Positions 14,880 through 29,999 of a stretch of 64,000 bases of DNA are shown here, piece by piece. Positions within the stretch are counted from its first letter, which is position 1; each line of letters begins with the position of its first letter. A model generated the notes under the pieces. That model saw nothing but the letters and a program-made list of their open reading frames with translations, had not been told where the DNA came from and did not search any database. Source of the stretch: Nemertoderma westbladi (lineage: Eukaryota > Xenacoelomorpha > Nemertodermatida > Nemertodermatidae); NCBI GenBank assembly GCA_032718475.1, contig JAUCBJ010000938.1:44368-108367 (forward strand), in the 5' to 3' direction. The position numbers and the translations under genes are program-made.

Positions 14880-15570
14880 TGGCCAATGTATCCTATAGAG
14901 ACTAGCTGAGGGGTTCCTGGCCAATGGATCCTTTAGAGACTAGCTGATGGTTTCCTGACCAATGTATCCTATAGAGACTAGATGATGGTTTCCTGACCAA
15001 TGTATCCTATAGAGACTAGCTGAGGGGTTCCTGGCCAATGGATCCTATAAAGACTAGCTGAGGGTTTCCTGGCCAATGTATCCTATAGAGACTAGCTGAG
15101 GGGTTCCTGGCCAATGGATCCTATAAAGACTAGCTGAGGGTTTCCTGGCCAATGTATCCTATAGAGACTAGCTGAGGGGTTCCTGGCCAATGGATCCTAT
15201 AAAGACTAGCTGAGGGTTTCCTGGCCAATGTATCCTATAGAGACTAGCTGAGGGGTTCCTGGCCAATGTATCCTATAGAGACTAGCTGAGAGGTTCCTGG
15301 CCAATGGATCCTATAAAGACTAGCTGAGGGTTTCCTGGCCAATGTATCCTATAGAGACTAGCTGAGGGGTTCCTGGCCAATGGATCCTATAAAGACTAGC
15401 TGAGGGTTTCCTGGCCAATGTATCCTATAGAGAGTAGCTTAGAGGTTCCTGGCCAATGTATCCTATAGAGACTAGCTGAGAGGTTCCTGGCCAATGGATC
15501 CTATAAAGACTAGCTGAGGGTTTCCTGGCCAATGTATCCTATAGAGAGTAGCTTAGAGGTTCCTGGCCAA
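14880..15570. repeat. Duplicate of satellite block 4,780-5,470
   Basis: The rare monomers GGATCCTTTAGAG followed by TAGATGATGG occur in the same order at about 4,822-4,880 and 14,926-14,985. The offset is 10,104 bp, which equals 266 monomers minus the four single-base deletions that lie between the two places. A related segment with TAGTTGAGGGG is found three times (about 4,030-4,500, 12,690-13,140 and 14,210-14,650). Confidence 0.75.
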
Positions 15571-18500
15571 TGTATCCTATAGAGACTAGCTGAGAGGTTC
15601 CTGGCCAATGGATCCTATAAAGACTAGCTGAGGGTTTCCTGGCCAATGTATCCTATAGAGACTAGCTTAGAGGTTCCTGGCCAATGTATCCTATAGAGAC
15701 TAGCTGAGGGGTTCCTGGCCAATGGATCCTATAAAGACTAGCTGAGGGTTTCCTGGCCAATGTATCCTATAGAGACTAGCTGAGGGGTTCCTGGCCAATG
15801 TATCCTATAGAGACTAGCTGAGGGGTTCCTGGCCAATGTATCCTATAGAGACTAGCTGAGGGTTTCCTGGCCAATGTATCCTATAGAGACTAGCTGATGG
15901 TTTCCTGGCCAATGGATCCTATAGAGACTAGCTGAGAGGTTCCTGGCCAATGTATCCTATAGAGACTAGCTGAGGGGTTCCTGGCCAATGTATCCTATAG
16001 AGACTAGCTGAGGGGTTCCTGGCCAATGTATCCTATAGAGACTAGCTGAGGGGTTCCTGGCCAATGTATCCTATAGAGACTAGCTGAGGGGTTCCTGGCC
16101 AATGTATCCTATAGAGACTAGCTGAGGGTTTCCTGGCCAATGTATCCTATAGAGACTAGCTGAGGGTTTCCTGGCCAATGTATCCTATAGAGACTAGCTG
16201 ATGGTTTCCTGGCCAATGGATCCTATAGAGACTAGCTGAGAGGTTCCTGGCCAATGGATCCTATAAAGACTAGCTGAGGGTTTCCTGGCCAATGTATCCT
16301 ATAGAGACTAGCTGAGGGGTTCCTGACCAATTGATTTTATAGATACTAGCTTAGAGGTTCCTGGCCAATGGATCCTATAAAGACTAGCTTAGGGGTTCCT
16401 GGCCAATGTATCCTATAGAGACTAGCTGAGGGGTTCCTGGCCAATGTATCCTATAGAGACTAGCTGAGAGGTTCCTGGCCAATGGATCCTATAAAGACTA
16501 GCTTAGGGGTTCCTGGCCAATGTATCCTATAGAGACTAGCTGAGGGGTTCCTGGCCAATGTATCCTATAGAGACTAGCTGAGATGTTCCTGGCCAATGGA
16601 TCCTATAAAGACTAGCTGAGGGTTTCCTGGCCAATGTATCCTATAGAGACTAGCTGAGGGGTTCCTGGCCAATGTATCCTATAGAGACTAGCTGAGATGT
16701 TCCTGGCCAATGGATCCTATAAAGACTAGCTGAGGGTTTCCTGGCCAATGTATCCTATAGAGACTAGCTGAGGGGTTCCTGGCCAATGTATCCTATAGAG
16801 ACTAGCTGAGGGGTTCCTGGCCAATGTATCCTATAGAGACTAGCTGAGGGGTTCCTGGCCAATGTATCCTATAGTGAATAGCTGAGAGGTTCCTGACCAA
16901 TTGATTTTATAGATACTAGCTTAGAGGTTCCTGGCCAATGTATCCTATAGAGACTAGCTGAGGGGTTCCTGGCCAATGTATCCTATAGAGACTAGCTGAG
17001 GGGTTCCTGACCAATTGATTTTATAGATACTAGCTTAGAGGTTCCTGGCCAATGGATCCTATAAAGACTAGCTGAGGGTTTCCTGGCCAATGTATCCTAT
17101 AGAGACTAGCTGAGGGGTTCCTGGCCAATGTATCCTATAGAGACTAGCTGAGGGGTTCCTGACCAATTGATTTTATAGATACTAGCTTAGAGGTTCCTGG
17201 CCAATGTATCCTATAGAGACTAGCTGAGGGGTTCCTGGCCAATGTATCCTATAGAGACTAGCTGAGGGGTTCCTGACCAATTGATTTTATAGATACTAGC
17301 TTAGAGGTTCCTGGCCAATGGATCCTATAAAGACTAGCTGAGGGTTTCCTGGCCAATGTATCCTATAGAGACTAGCTGAGGGGTTCCTGGCCAATGTATC
17401 CTATAGAGACTAGCTGAGGGGTTCCTGGCCAATGTATCCTATAGAGACTAGCTGAGGGGTTCCTGACCAATTGATTTTATAGATACTAGCTTAGAGGTTC
17501 CTGGCCAATGTATCCTATAGAGACTAGCTGAGGGGTTCCTGGCCAATGGATCCTTTAGAGACTAGCTGATGGTTTCCTGACCAATGTATCCTATAGAGAC
17601 TAGCTGATGGTTTCCTGACCAATGTATCCTATAGAGACTAGCTGAGGGGTTCCTGGCCAATGTATCCTATAGAGACTAGCTGAGGGGTTCCTGGCCAATG
17701 TATCCTATAGAGACTAGCTGAGAGGTTCCTGGCCAATGTATCCTATAGAGACTAGCTGAGGGGTTCCTGACCAATGTATCCTATAGAGACTAGCTGAGAG
17801 GTTCCTGGCCAATGGATCCTATAGAGACTAGCTGAGGGGTTCCTGGCCAATGTATCCTATAGAGACTAGCTGAGGGGTTCCTGACCAATTGATTTTATAG
17901 ATACTAGCTTAGAGGTTCCTGGCCAATGTATCCTATAGAGACTAGCTGATGGTTTCCTGACCAATGTATCCTATAGAGACTAGCTGAGGGGTTCCTGGCC
18001 AATGTATCCTATAGAGACTAGCTGAGGGGTTCCTGGCCAATGTATCCTATAGAGACTAGCTGAGAGGTTCCTGGCCAATGGATCCTATAGAGACTAGCTG
18101 AGGGGTTCCTGGCCAATGTATCCTATAGAGACTAGCTGAGGGGTTCCTGACCAATTGATTTTATAGATACTAGCTTAGAGGTTCCTGGCCAATGTATCCT
18201 ATAGAGACTAGCTGAGGGGTTCCTGGCCAATGGATCCTTTAGAGACTAGCTGATGGTTTCCTGACCAATGTATCCTATAGAGACTAGCTGATGGTTTCCT
18301 GACCAATGTATCCTATAGAGACTAGCTGATGGTTTCCTGACCAATGTATCCTATAGAGACTAGCTGAGGGGTTCCTGGCCAATGTATCCTATAGAGACTA
18401 GCTGAGGGGTTCCTGACCAATTGATTTTATAGATACTAGCTTAGAGGTTCCTGGCCAATGTATCCTATAGAGACTAGCTGAGGGGTTCCTGGCCAATGTA

Positions 18501-21500
18501 TCCTATAGAGACTAGCTGATGGTTTCCTGACCAATGTATCCTATAGAGACTAGCTGATGGTTTCCTGACCAATGTATCCTATAGAGACTAGCTGAGGGGT
18601 TCCTGGCCAATGTATCCTATAGAGACTAGCTGAGGGGTTCCTGGCCAATGTATCCTATAGAGACTAGCTGATGGTTTCCTGACCAATGTATCCTATAGAG
18701 ACTAGCTGAGGGTTTCCTGGCCAATGTATCCTATAGAGAGTAGCTTAGAGGTTCCTGGCCAATGTATCCTATAGAGACTAGCTGAGGGGTTCCTGGCCAA
18801 TGTATCCTATAGAGACTAGCTGAGAGGTTCCTGGCCAATGTATCCTATAGAGACTAGCTGAGGGGTTCCTGGCCAATGTATCCTATAGAGACTAGCTGAG
18901 GGTTTCCTGGCCAATGTATCCTATAGAGACTAGCTGAGGGGTTCCTGGCCAATGTATCCTATAGAGACTAGCTGAGGGTTTCCTGGCCAATGGATCCTAT
19001 AGAGACTAGCTGAGAAGTTCCTGGCCAATGTATCCTATAGAGACTAGCTGAGGGTTTCCTGGCCAATGTATCCTATAAAGACTAGCTGAGAGGTTCCTGG
19101 CCAATGTATCCTATAGAGACTAGCTGAGAGGTTCCTGGTCAATGGATCCTATAGAGACTAGCTGAGGGTTTCCTGGCCAATGTATCCTATAAAGACTAGC
19201 TGAGAGGTTCCTGGCCAATGTATCCTATAGAGACTAGCTGAGAGGTTCCTGGTCAATGGATCCTATAGAGACTAGCTGAGGGTATCCTGGCCAATGTATC
19301 CTATAGAGACTAGCTGAGGGGTTCCTGGCCAATGTATCCTATAGAGACTAGCTGAGGGGTTCCTGGCCAATGGATCCTATAGAGACTAGCTGAGAGGTTC
19401 CTGGCCAATGTATCCTATAGAGACTAGCTGAGAGGTTCCTGGCCAATGTATCCTATAGAGACTAGCTGAGAGGCTCCTGGCCAATGTATCCTATAGAGAC
19501 TAGCTGAGAGGTTCCTGGCCAATGTATCCTATAGAGACTAGCTGAGAGGTTCCTGGCCAATGTATCCTATAAAGACTAGCTGAGAGGTTCCTGGCCAATG
19601 TATCCTATAGAGACTAGATGAGGGGTTCCTGGCCAATGTATCCTATAGAGACTAGCTGAGGGTTTCCTGGCCAATGTATCCTATAGAGACTAGCTGAGGG
19701 TTTCCTGGCCAATGTATCCTATAAAGACTAGCTGAGAGGTTCCTGGCCAATGTATCCTATAGAGACTAGCTGAGGGGTTCCTGGCCAATGGATCCTATAG
19801 AGACTAGCTGAGGGTTTCCTGGCCAATGTATCCTATAGAGACTAGCTGAGAGGTTCCTGGCCAATGGATCCTATAAAGACTAGCTGAGGGGTTCCTGGCC
19901 AATGGATCCTATAAAGACTAGCTGAGGGTTTCCTGGCCAATGTATCCTATAGAGACTAGCTGAGAGGTTCCTGGCCAATGGATCCTATAAAGACTAGCTG
20001 AGGGGTTCCTGGCCAATGGATCCTATAAAGACTAGCTGAGGGTTTCCTGGCCAATGTATCCTATAGAGACTAGCTGAGAGGTTCCTGGTCAATGGATCCA
20101 ATAGAGACTAGCTTAGGGGTTCCTGGTCAATGGATCCTATAGAGATTAGCTGAGGGGTTCCTGGCCAATGTATCCTATAGAGACTAGCTGAGGGGTTCCT
20201 GGCCAATGGATCCTATAGAGACTAGCTGAGGGTTTCCTGGCCAATGTATCCTATAGAGACTAGCTGAGAGGTTCCTGGCCAATGGATCCTATAAAGACTA
20301 GCTGAGGGGTTCCTGGCCAATGTATCCTATAGAGACTAGCTGAGGGTTTCCTGGCCAATGTATCCTATAGAGACTAGCTGATGGTTTCCTGACCAATGTA
20401 TCCTATAGAGACTAGCTGAGGGGTTCCTGGCCAATGTATCCTATAGAGACTAGCTGAGGGGTTCCTGGCCAATGTATCCTATAGAGACTAGCTGAGGGGT
20501 TCCTGACCAATTGATTTTATAGATACTAGCTTAGAGGTTCCTGGCCAATGTATCCTATAGAGACTAGCTGAGGGGTTCCTGGCCAATGTATCCTATAGAG
20601 ACTAGCTGAGAGGTTCCTGGCCAATGGATCCTATAAAGACTAGCTGAGGGGTTCCTGGCCAATGGATCCTATAGAGACTAGCTGAGGGTTTCCTGGCCAA
20701 TGTATCCTATAGAGACTAGCTGAGAGGTTCCTGGCCAATGGATCCTATAAAGACTAGCTGAGGGGTTCCTGGCCAATGGATCCTATAAAGACTAGCTGAG
20801 GGGTTCCTGGCCAATGGATCCTATAGAGACTAGCTGAGGGTTTCCTGGCCAATGTATCCTATAGAGACTAGCTGAGGGGTTCCTGACCAATTGATTTTAT
20901 AGATACTAGCTTAGAGGTTCCTGGCCAATGTATCCTATAGAGACTAGCTGAGAGGTTCCTGGCCAATGTATCCTATAGAGACTAGCTGAGAGGTTCCTGG
21001 CCAATGTATCCTATAGAGACTAGCTGAGGGGTTCCTGGCCAATGTATCCTATAGAGACTAGCTGAGAGGTTCCTGGCCAATGGATCCTATAAAGACTAGC
21101 TGAGGGGTTCCTGGCCAATGGATCCTATAGAGACTAGCTGAGGGTTTCCTGGCCAATGTATCCTATAGAGACTAGCTGAGGGCTTCCTGACCAATTGATT
21201 TTATAGAGACTAGCTTAGAGGTTCCTGGCCAATGGATCCTATAGAGACTAGCTGAGGGTTTCCTGGCCAATGTATCCTATAGAGACTAGCTGAGGGCTTC
21301 CTGACCAATTGATTTTATAGAGACTAGCTTAGAGGTTCCTGGCCAATGGATCCTATAGAGACTAGCTGAGGGCTTCCTGACCAATTGATTTTATAGAGAC
21401 TAGCTTAGAGGTTCCTGGCCAATGTATCCTATAGAGACTAGCTTAGAGGTTCCTGGCCAATGTATCCTATAGAGACTAGCTGAGAGGTTCCTGGCCAATG

Positions 21501-24500
21501 TATCCTATAGAGACTAGCTGAGGGGTTCCTGGCCAATGTATCCTATAGAGACTAGCTTAGAGGTTCCTGGCCAATGTATCCTATAGAGACTAGCTGAGAG
21601 GTTCCTGGCCAATGGATCCTATAAAGACTAGCTGAGGGGTTCCTGGCCAATGGATCCTATAGAGACTAGCTGAGGGGTTCCTGGCCAATGGATCCTATAG
21701 AGACTAGCTGATGGGTTCCTGGCCAATGGATCCTATAGAGACTAGCTGATGGGTTCCTGGTCAATGGATCCTATAGTGACTAGCTGAGGGGTTCCTGGCC
21801 AATGTATCCTATAGAGACTAGCTGAGAGGTTCCTGGCCAATGTATCCTATAGAGACTAGCTGAGGGGTTCCTGGCCAATGGATCCTATAGAGACTAGCTG
21901 AGGGTTTCCTGGCCAATGTATCCTATAGAGACTAGCTGAGAGGTTCCTGGCCAATGTATCCTATAGAGACTAGCTGAGGGGTTCCTGGCCAATGTATCCT
22001 ATAGAGACTAGCTGAGAGGTTCCTGGCCAATGTATCCTATAGAGACTAGCTGAGAGGTTCCTGGCCAATGGATCCTATAAAGACTAGCTGAGGGGTTCCT
22101 GGCCAATGGATCCTATAGAGACTAGCTGAGAAGTTCCTGGCCAATGGATCCTTTAGAGACTAGCTGAGGGTTTCCTGGCCAATGGATCCAATAGATACTA
22201 GCTGAGAGGTTCCTGGCCAATGGATCCTATAAAGACTAGCTGAGGGGTTCCTGGCCAATGGATCCTATAGAGACTAGCTGAGGGTTTCCTGGCCAATGGA
22301 TCCTATAGAGACTAGCTGAGAGGTTCCTGGCCAATGGATCCTATAAAGACTAGCTGATGGTTTCCTGGCCAATGGATCCTATAGAGACTAGCTGAGAGGT
22401 TCCTGGCCAATGGATCCTATAGAGACTAGCTGAGAAGTTCCTGGCCAATGGATCCTTTAGAGACTAGCTGAGGGTTTCCTGGCCAATGGATCCAATAGAT
22501 ACTAGCTGAGAGGTTCCTGGCCAATGGATCCTATAAAGACTAGCTGAGGGGTTCCTGGCCAATGGATCCTATAGAGACTAGCTGAGGGTTTCCTGGCCAA
22601 TGGATCCTATAGAGACTAGCTGAGAGGTTCCTGGCCAATGGATCCTATAGAGACTAGCTGAGGGGTTCCTGGCCAATGGATCCTATAGAGACTAGCTGAT
22701 GGGTTCCTGGCCAATGGATCCTATAGAGACTAGCTGATGGGTTCCTGGTCAATGGATCCTATAGTGACTAGCTGAGGGGTTCCTGGCCAATGTATCCTAT
22801 AGAGACTAGCTGAGAGGTTCCTGGCCAATGTATCCTATAGAGACTAGCTGAGGGGTTCCTGGCCAATGGATCCTATAGAGACTAGCTGAGGGTTTCCTGG
22901 CCAATGTATCCTATAAAGACTAGCTGAGGGGTTCCTGGCCAATGGATCCTATAGAGACTAGCTGAGGGTTTCCTGGCCAATGGATCCTATAGTGACTAGC
23001 TGAGAGGTTCCTGGCCAATGGATCCTATAGAGACTAGCTGAGGGGTTCCTGGCCAATGGATCCTATAGAGACTAGCTGAGAGGTTCCTGGCCAATGTATC
23101 CTATAGAGACTAGCTGAGGGGTTCCTGGCCAATGTATCCTATAGAGACTAGCTGAGAGGTTCCTGGCCAATGTATCCTATAGAGACTAGCTGAGAGGTTC
23201 CTGGCCAATGTATCCTATAGAGACTAGCTGAGGGGTTCCTGGCCAATGTATCCTATAGAGACTAGCTGAGAGGTTCCTGGCCAATGTATCCTATAGAGAC
23301 TAGCTGAGGGGTTCCTGGCCAATGGATCCTATAGAGACTAGCTGAGGGTTTCCTGGCCAATGGATCCTATAGTGACTAGCTGAGGGGTTCCTGGCCAATG
23401 GATCCTATAGAGACTAGCTGAGGGTTTCCTGGCCAATGGATCCTATAGAGACTAGCTGAGGGGTTCCTGGCCAATGGATCCTATAGAGACTAGCTGAGGG
23501 TTTCCTGGCCAATGGATCCTATAGTGACTAGCTGAGGGGTTCCTGGCCAATGGATCCTATAGAGACTAGCTGAGGGGTTCCTGGCCAATGTATCCTATAG
23601 AGACTAGCTGAGAGGTTCCTGGCCAATGTATCCTATAGAGACTAGCTGAGAGGTTCCTGGCCAATGTATCCTATAGAGACTAGCTGAGGGGTTCCTGGCC
23701 AATGTATCCTATAGAGACTAGCTGAGAGGTTCCTGGCCAATGTATCCTATAGAGACTAGCTGAGAGGTTCCTGGCCAATGGATCCTATAAAGACTAGCTG
23801 AGGGGTTCCTGGCCAATGGATCCTATAGAGACTAGCTGAGGGTTTCCTGGCCAATGGATCCTATAGTGACTAGCTGAGGGGTTCCTGGCCAATGGATCCT
23901 ATAGAGACTAGCTGAGGGGTTCCTGGCCAATGTATCCTATAGAGACAAGCTGAGAGGTTCCTGACCAATTGATTTTATAGATACTAGCTTAGAGGTTCCT
24001 GGCCAATGTATCCTATAGAGACTAGCTGAGGGGTTCCTGGCCAATGGATCCTATAGAGACTAGCTGAGGGGTTCCTGACCAATTGATTTTATAGATACTA
24101 GCTTAGAGGTTCCTGGCCAATGTATCCTATAGAGACTAGCTGAGGGGTTCCTGGCCAATGTATCCTATAGAGACTAGCTGAGGGGTTCCTGACCAATTGA
24201 TTTTATAGAGACTAGCTTAGAGGTTCCTGGCCAATGTATCCTATAGAGACTAGCTGAGAGGTTCCTGGCCAATGGATCCTATAAAGACTAGCTGAGGGGT
24301 TCCTGGCCAATGGATCCTATAGAGACTAGCTGAGGGGTTCCTGGCCAATGGATCCTATAGAGACTAGCTGATGGGTTCCTGGTCAATGTATCCTATAGAG
24401 ACTAGCTGAGAGGTTCCTGGCCAATGGATCCTATAAAGACTAGCTGAGGGGTTCCTGGCCAATGGATCCTATAGAGACTAGCTGAGGGTTTCCTGGCCAA

Positions 24501-27500
24501 TGGATCCTATAGAGACTAGCTGAGGGGTTCCTGGCCAATGTATCCTATAGAGACTAGCTTAGAGGTTCCTGGCCAATGTATCCTATAGAGACTAGCTGAG
24601 AGGTTCCTGGCCAATGGATCCTATAAAGACTAGCTGAGGGGTTCCTGGCCAATGGATCCTATAGAGACTAGCTGAGGGGTTCCTGGCCAATGGATCCTAT
24701 AGAGACTAGCTGATGGGTTCCTGGCCAATGGATCCTATAGAGACTAGCTGATGGGTTCCTGGTCAATGGATCCTATAGTGACTAGCTGAGGGGTTCCTGG
24801 CCAATGTATCCTATAGAGACTAGCTGAGAGGTTCCTGGCCAATGTATCCTATAGAGACTAGCTGAGGGGTTCCTGGCCAATGGATCCTATAGAGACTAGC
24901 TGAGGGTTTCCTGGCCAATGTATCCTATAAAGACTAGCTGAGGGGTTCCTGGCCAATGGATCCTATAGAGACTAGCTGAGGGTTTCCTGGCCAATGGATC
25001 CTATAGTGACTAGCTGAGGGGTTCCTGGCCAATGGATCCTATAGAGACTAGCTGAGGGGTTCCTGGCCAATGTATCCTATAGAGACTAGCTGAGAAGTTC
25101 CTGGCCAATGGATCCTTTAGAGACTAGCTGAGGGTTTCCTGGCCAATGGATCCAATAGATACTAGCTGAGAGGTTCCTGGCCAATGGATCCTATAAAGAC
25201 TAGCTGAGGGGTTCCTGGCCAATGGATCCTATAGAGACTAGCTGAGAGGTTCCTGGCCAATGTATCCTATAGAGACTAGCTGAGAGGTTCCTGGCCAATG
25301 GATCCAATAGATACTAGCTGAGGGGTTCCTGGCCAATGTATCCTATAGAGACTAGCTGAGGGGTTCCTGGCCAATGTATCCTATAGAGACTAGCTGAGAG
25401 GTTCCTGGCCAATGGATCCTATAAAGACTAGCTGAGGGTTTCCTGGCCAATGGATCCAATAGATACTAGCTGAGAGGTTCCTGGCCAATGGATCCTATAA
25501 AGACTAGCTGAGGGTTTCCTGGCCAATGGATCCAATAGAGACTAGCTGAGGGTTTCCTGGCCAATGTATCCTATAGAGACTAGCTGAGGGGTTCCTGGCC
25601 AATGGATCCTATAAAGACTAGCTGAGGGTTTCCTGGCCAATGGATCCAATAGATACTAGCTGAGAGGTTCCTGGCCAATGGATCCTATAAAGACTAGCTG
25701 AGGGGTTCCTGGCCAATGTATCCTATAGAGACTAGCTGAGAGGTTCCTGGCCAATGTATCCTATAGAGACTAGCTGAGAGGTTCCTGGCCAATGTATCCT
25801 ATAAAGACTAGCTGAGGGGTTCCTGGCCAATGGATCCTATAGAGACTAGCTGAGAAGTTCCTGGCCAATGGATCCTTTAGAGACTAGCTGAGGGTTTCCT
25901 GGCCAATGGATCCAATAGATACTAGCTGAGAGGTTCCTGGCCAATGGATCCTATAAAGACTAGCTGAGGGGTTCCTGGCCAATGGATCCTATAGAGACTA
26001 GCTGAGGGTTTCCTGGCCAATGGATCCTATAGAGACTAGCTGAGAGGTTCCTGGCCAATGGATCCTATAAAGACTAGCTGATGGTTTCCTGGCCAATGGA
26101 TCCTATAGAGACTAGCTGAGAGGTTCCTGGCCAATGGATCCTATAGAGACTAGCTGAGAAGTTCCTGGCCAATGGATCCTTTAGAGACTAGCTGAGGGTT
26201 TCCTGGCCAATGGATCCAATAGATACTAGCTGAGAGGTTCCTGGCCAATGGATCCTATAAAGACTAGCTGAGGGGTTCCTGGCCAATGGATCCTATAGAG
26301 ACTAGCTGAGGGTTTCCTGGCCAATGGATCCTATAGAGACTAGCTGAGAGGTTCCTGGCCAATGGATCCTATAGAGACTAGCTGAGGGGTTCCTGGCCAA
26401 TGGATCCTATAGAGACTAGCTGATGGGTTCCTGGCCAATGGATCCTATAGAGACTAGCTGATGGGTTCCTGGTCAATGGATCCTATAGTGACTAGCTGAG
26501 GGGTTCCTGGCCAATGTATCCTATAGAGACTAGCTGAGAGGTTCCTGGCCAATGTATCCTATAGAGACTAGCTGAGGGGTTCCTGGCCAATGGATCCTAT
26601 AGAGACTAGCTGAGGGTTTCCTGGCCAATGTATCCTATAAAGACTAGCTGAGGGGTTCCTGGCCCATGGATCCTATAGAGACTAGCTGAGGGTTTCCTGG
26701 CCAATGGATCCTATAGTGACTAGCTGAGGGGTTCCTGGCCAATGGATCCTATAGAGACTAGCTGAGGGGTTCCTGGCCAATGTATCCTATAGAGACTAGC
26801 TGAGAGGTTCCTGGCCAATGTATCCTATAGAGACTAGCTGAGAGGTTCCTGGCCAATGTATCCTATAGAGACTAGCTGAGGGGTTCCTGGCCAATGTATC
26901 CTATAGAGACTAGCTGAGAGGTTCCTGGCCAATGTATCCTATAGAGACTAGCTGAGAGGTTCCTGGCCAATGGATCCTATAAAGACTAGCTGAGGGGTTC
27001 CTGGCCAATGGATCCTATAGAGACTAGCTGAGGGTTTCCTGGCCAATGGATCCTATAGTGACTAGCTGAGGGGTTCCTGGCCAATGGATCCTATAGAGAC
27101 TAGCTGAGGGGTTCCTGGCCAATGTATCCTATAGAGACTAGCTGAGAGGTTCCTGACTAATTGATTTTATAGATACTAGCTTAGAGGTTCCTGGCCAATG
27201 TATCCTATAGAGACTAGCTGAGGGGTTCCTGGCCAGTGGATCCTATAGAGACTAGCTGAGAGGTTCCTGGCCAATGGATCCTATAGAGACTAGCTGAGGG
27301 GTTCCTGGCCAATGGATCCTAGAGAGACTAGCTGAGGGGTTCCTGACCAATTGATTTTATAGATACTAGCTTAGAGGTTCCTGGCCAATGTATCCTATAG
27401 AGACTAGCTGAGGGGTTCCTGGCCAATGTATCCTATAGAGACTAGCTGAGGGGTTCCTGACCAATTGATTTTATAGAGACTAGCTTAGAGGTTCCTGGCC

Positions 27501-29999
27501 AATGTATCCTATAGAGACTAGCTGAGAGGTTCCTGGCCAATGGATCCTATAAAGACTAGCTGAGGGGTTCCTGGCCAATGGATCCTATAGAGACTAGCTG
27601 AGGGGTTCCTGGCCAATGGATCCTATAGAGACTAGCTGATGGGTTCCTGGTCAATGTATCCTATAGAGACTAGCTGAGAGGTTCCTGGCCAATGGATCCT
27701 ATAGAGACTAGCTGAGGGGTTCCTGGCCAATGGATCCTATAGAGACTAGCTGAGGGGTTCCTGACCAATTGATTTTATAGATACTAGCTTAGAGGTTCCT
27801 GGCCAATGTATCCTATAGAGACTAGCTGAGGGGTTCCTGGCCAATGTATCCTATAGAGACTAGCTGAGGGGTTCCTGACCAATTGATTTTATAGAGACTA
27901 GCTTAGAGGTTCCTGGCCAATGTATCCCATAGAGACTAGCTGAGAGGTTCCTGGCCAATGGATCCTATAAAGACTAGCTGAGGGGTTCCTGGCCAATGGA
28001 TCCTATAGAGACTAGCTGAGGGGTTCCTGGCCAATGGATCCTATAAAGACTAGCTGAGAGGTTCCTGGCCAATGGATCCTATAGAGACTAGCTGAGGGGT
28101 TCCTGGCCAATGGATCCTATAGAGACTAGCTGATGGGTTCCTGGTCAATGTATCCTATAGAGACTAGCTGAGAGGTTCCTGGCCAATGGATCCTATAAAG
28201 ACTAGCTGAGGGGTTCCTGGCCAATGGATCCTATAGAGACTAGCTGAGGGTTTCCTGGCCAATGGATCCTATAGTGACTAGCTGAGGGGTTCCTGGCCAA
28301 TGGATCCAATAGAGAGACTAGCTGAGGGTTTCCTGGCCAATGTATCCTATAGAGACTAGCTGATGGTTTCCTGGCCAATGTATCCTATAGAGACTAGCTG
28401 AGAGGTTCCTGGCCAATGTATCCTATAGAGACTAGCTGAGAGGTTCCTGGCCAATGGATCCTATAAAGACTAGCTGAGGGTTTCCTGGCCAATGTATCCT
28501 ATAGAGACTAGCTGAGAGGTTCCTGGCCAATGGATCCTATAGAGACTAGCTGAGGGGTTCCTGGCCAATGGATCCTATAGAGACTAGCTGATGGGTTCCT
28601 GGTCAATGTATCCTATAGAGACTAGCTGAGAGGTTCCTGGCCAATGGATCCTATAAAGACTAGCTGAGGGGTTCCTGGCCAATGGATCCTATAGAGACTA
28701 GCTGAGGGTTTCCTGGCCAATGGATCCTATAGTGACTAGCTGAGGGGTTCCTGGCCAATGGATCCAATAGAGAGACTAGCTGAGGGTTTCCTGGCCAATG
28801 TATCCTATAGAGACTAGCTGATGGTTTCCTGGCCAATGTATCCTATAGAGACTAGCTGAGAGGTTCCTGGCCAATGTATCCTATAGAGACTAGCTGAGAG
28901 GTTCCTGGCCAATGTATCCTATAGAGACTAGCTGAGAGGTTCCTGGCCAATGGATCCTATAGAGACTAGCTGAGGGGTTCCTGGCCAATGGATCCTATAG
29001 AGACTAGCTGATGGGTTCCTGGTCAATGGATCCTATAGTGACTAGCTGAGGGGTTCCTGGCCAATGGATCCTATAGAGACTAGCTGAGGGGTTCCTGGCC
29101 AATGTATCCTATAGAGACTAGCTGAGAGGTTCCTGGCCAATGGATCCTATAGAGACTAGCTGATGGGTTCCTGGTCAATGGATCCTATAGTGACTAGCTG
29201 AGGGGTTCCTGGCCAATGGATCCTATAGAGACTAGCTGAGGGGTTCCTGGCCAATGTATCCTATAGAGACTAGCTGAGAGGTTCCTGGCCAATGGATCCT
29301 ATAGAGACTAGCTGAGAGGTTCCTGGCCAATGTATCCTATAGAGACTAGCTGAGGGGTTCCTGGTCAATGGATCCTATAGTGACTAGCTGAGGGGTTCCT
29401 GGCCAATGGATCCTATAGAGACTAGCTGATGGGTTCCTGGTCAATGGATCCTATAGTGACTAGCTGAGGGGTTCCTGGCCAATGGATCCTATAGAGACTA
29501 GCTGAGGGGTTCCTGGCCAATGTATCCTATAGAGACTAGCTGAGGGGTTCCTGGTCAATGGATCCTATAGTGACTAGCTGAGGGGTTCCTGGCCAATGGA
29601 TCCTATAGAGACTAGCTGAGGGGTTCCTGGCCAATGGATCCTATAGAGACTAGCTGATGGGTTCCTGGCCAATGGATCCTATAGAGACTAGCTGAGGGGT
29701 TCCTGGTCAATGGATCCTATAGAGACTAGCTGAGGGGTTCCTGGTCAATGGATCCTATAGAGACTAGCTGAGGGGTTCCTGGTCAATGGATCCTATAGTG
29801 ACTAGCTGAGGGGTTCCTGGCCAATGGATCCTATAGAGACTAGCTGAGAGGTTCCTGGCCAATGGATCCTATAGAGACTAGCTGAGAGCTTCCTGGCCAA
29901 TGGATCCTATAGAGACTAGCTGATGGGTTCCTGGTCAATGGATCCTATAGTGACTAGCTGAGGGGTTCCTGGCCAATGGATCCTATAGAGACTAGCTGA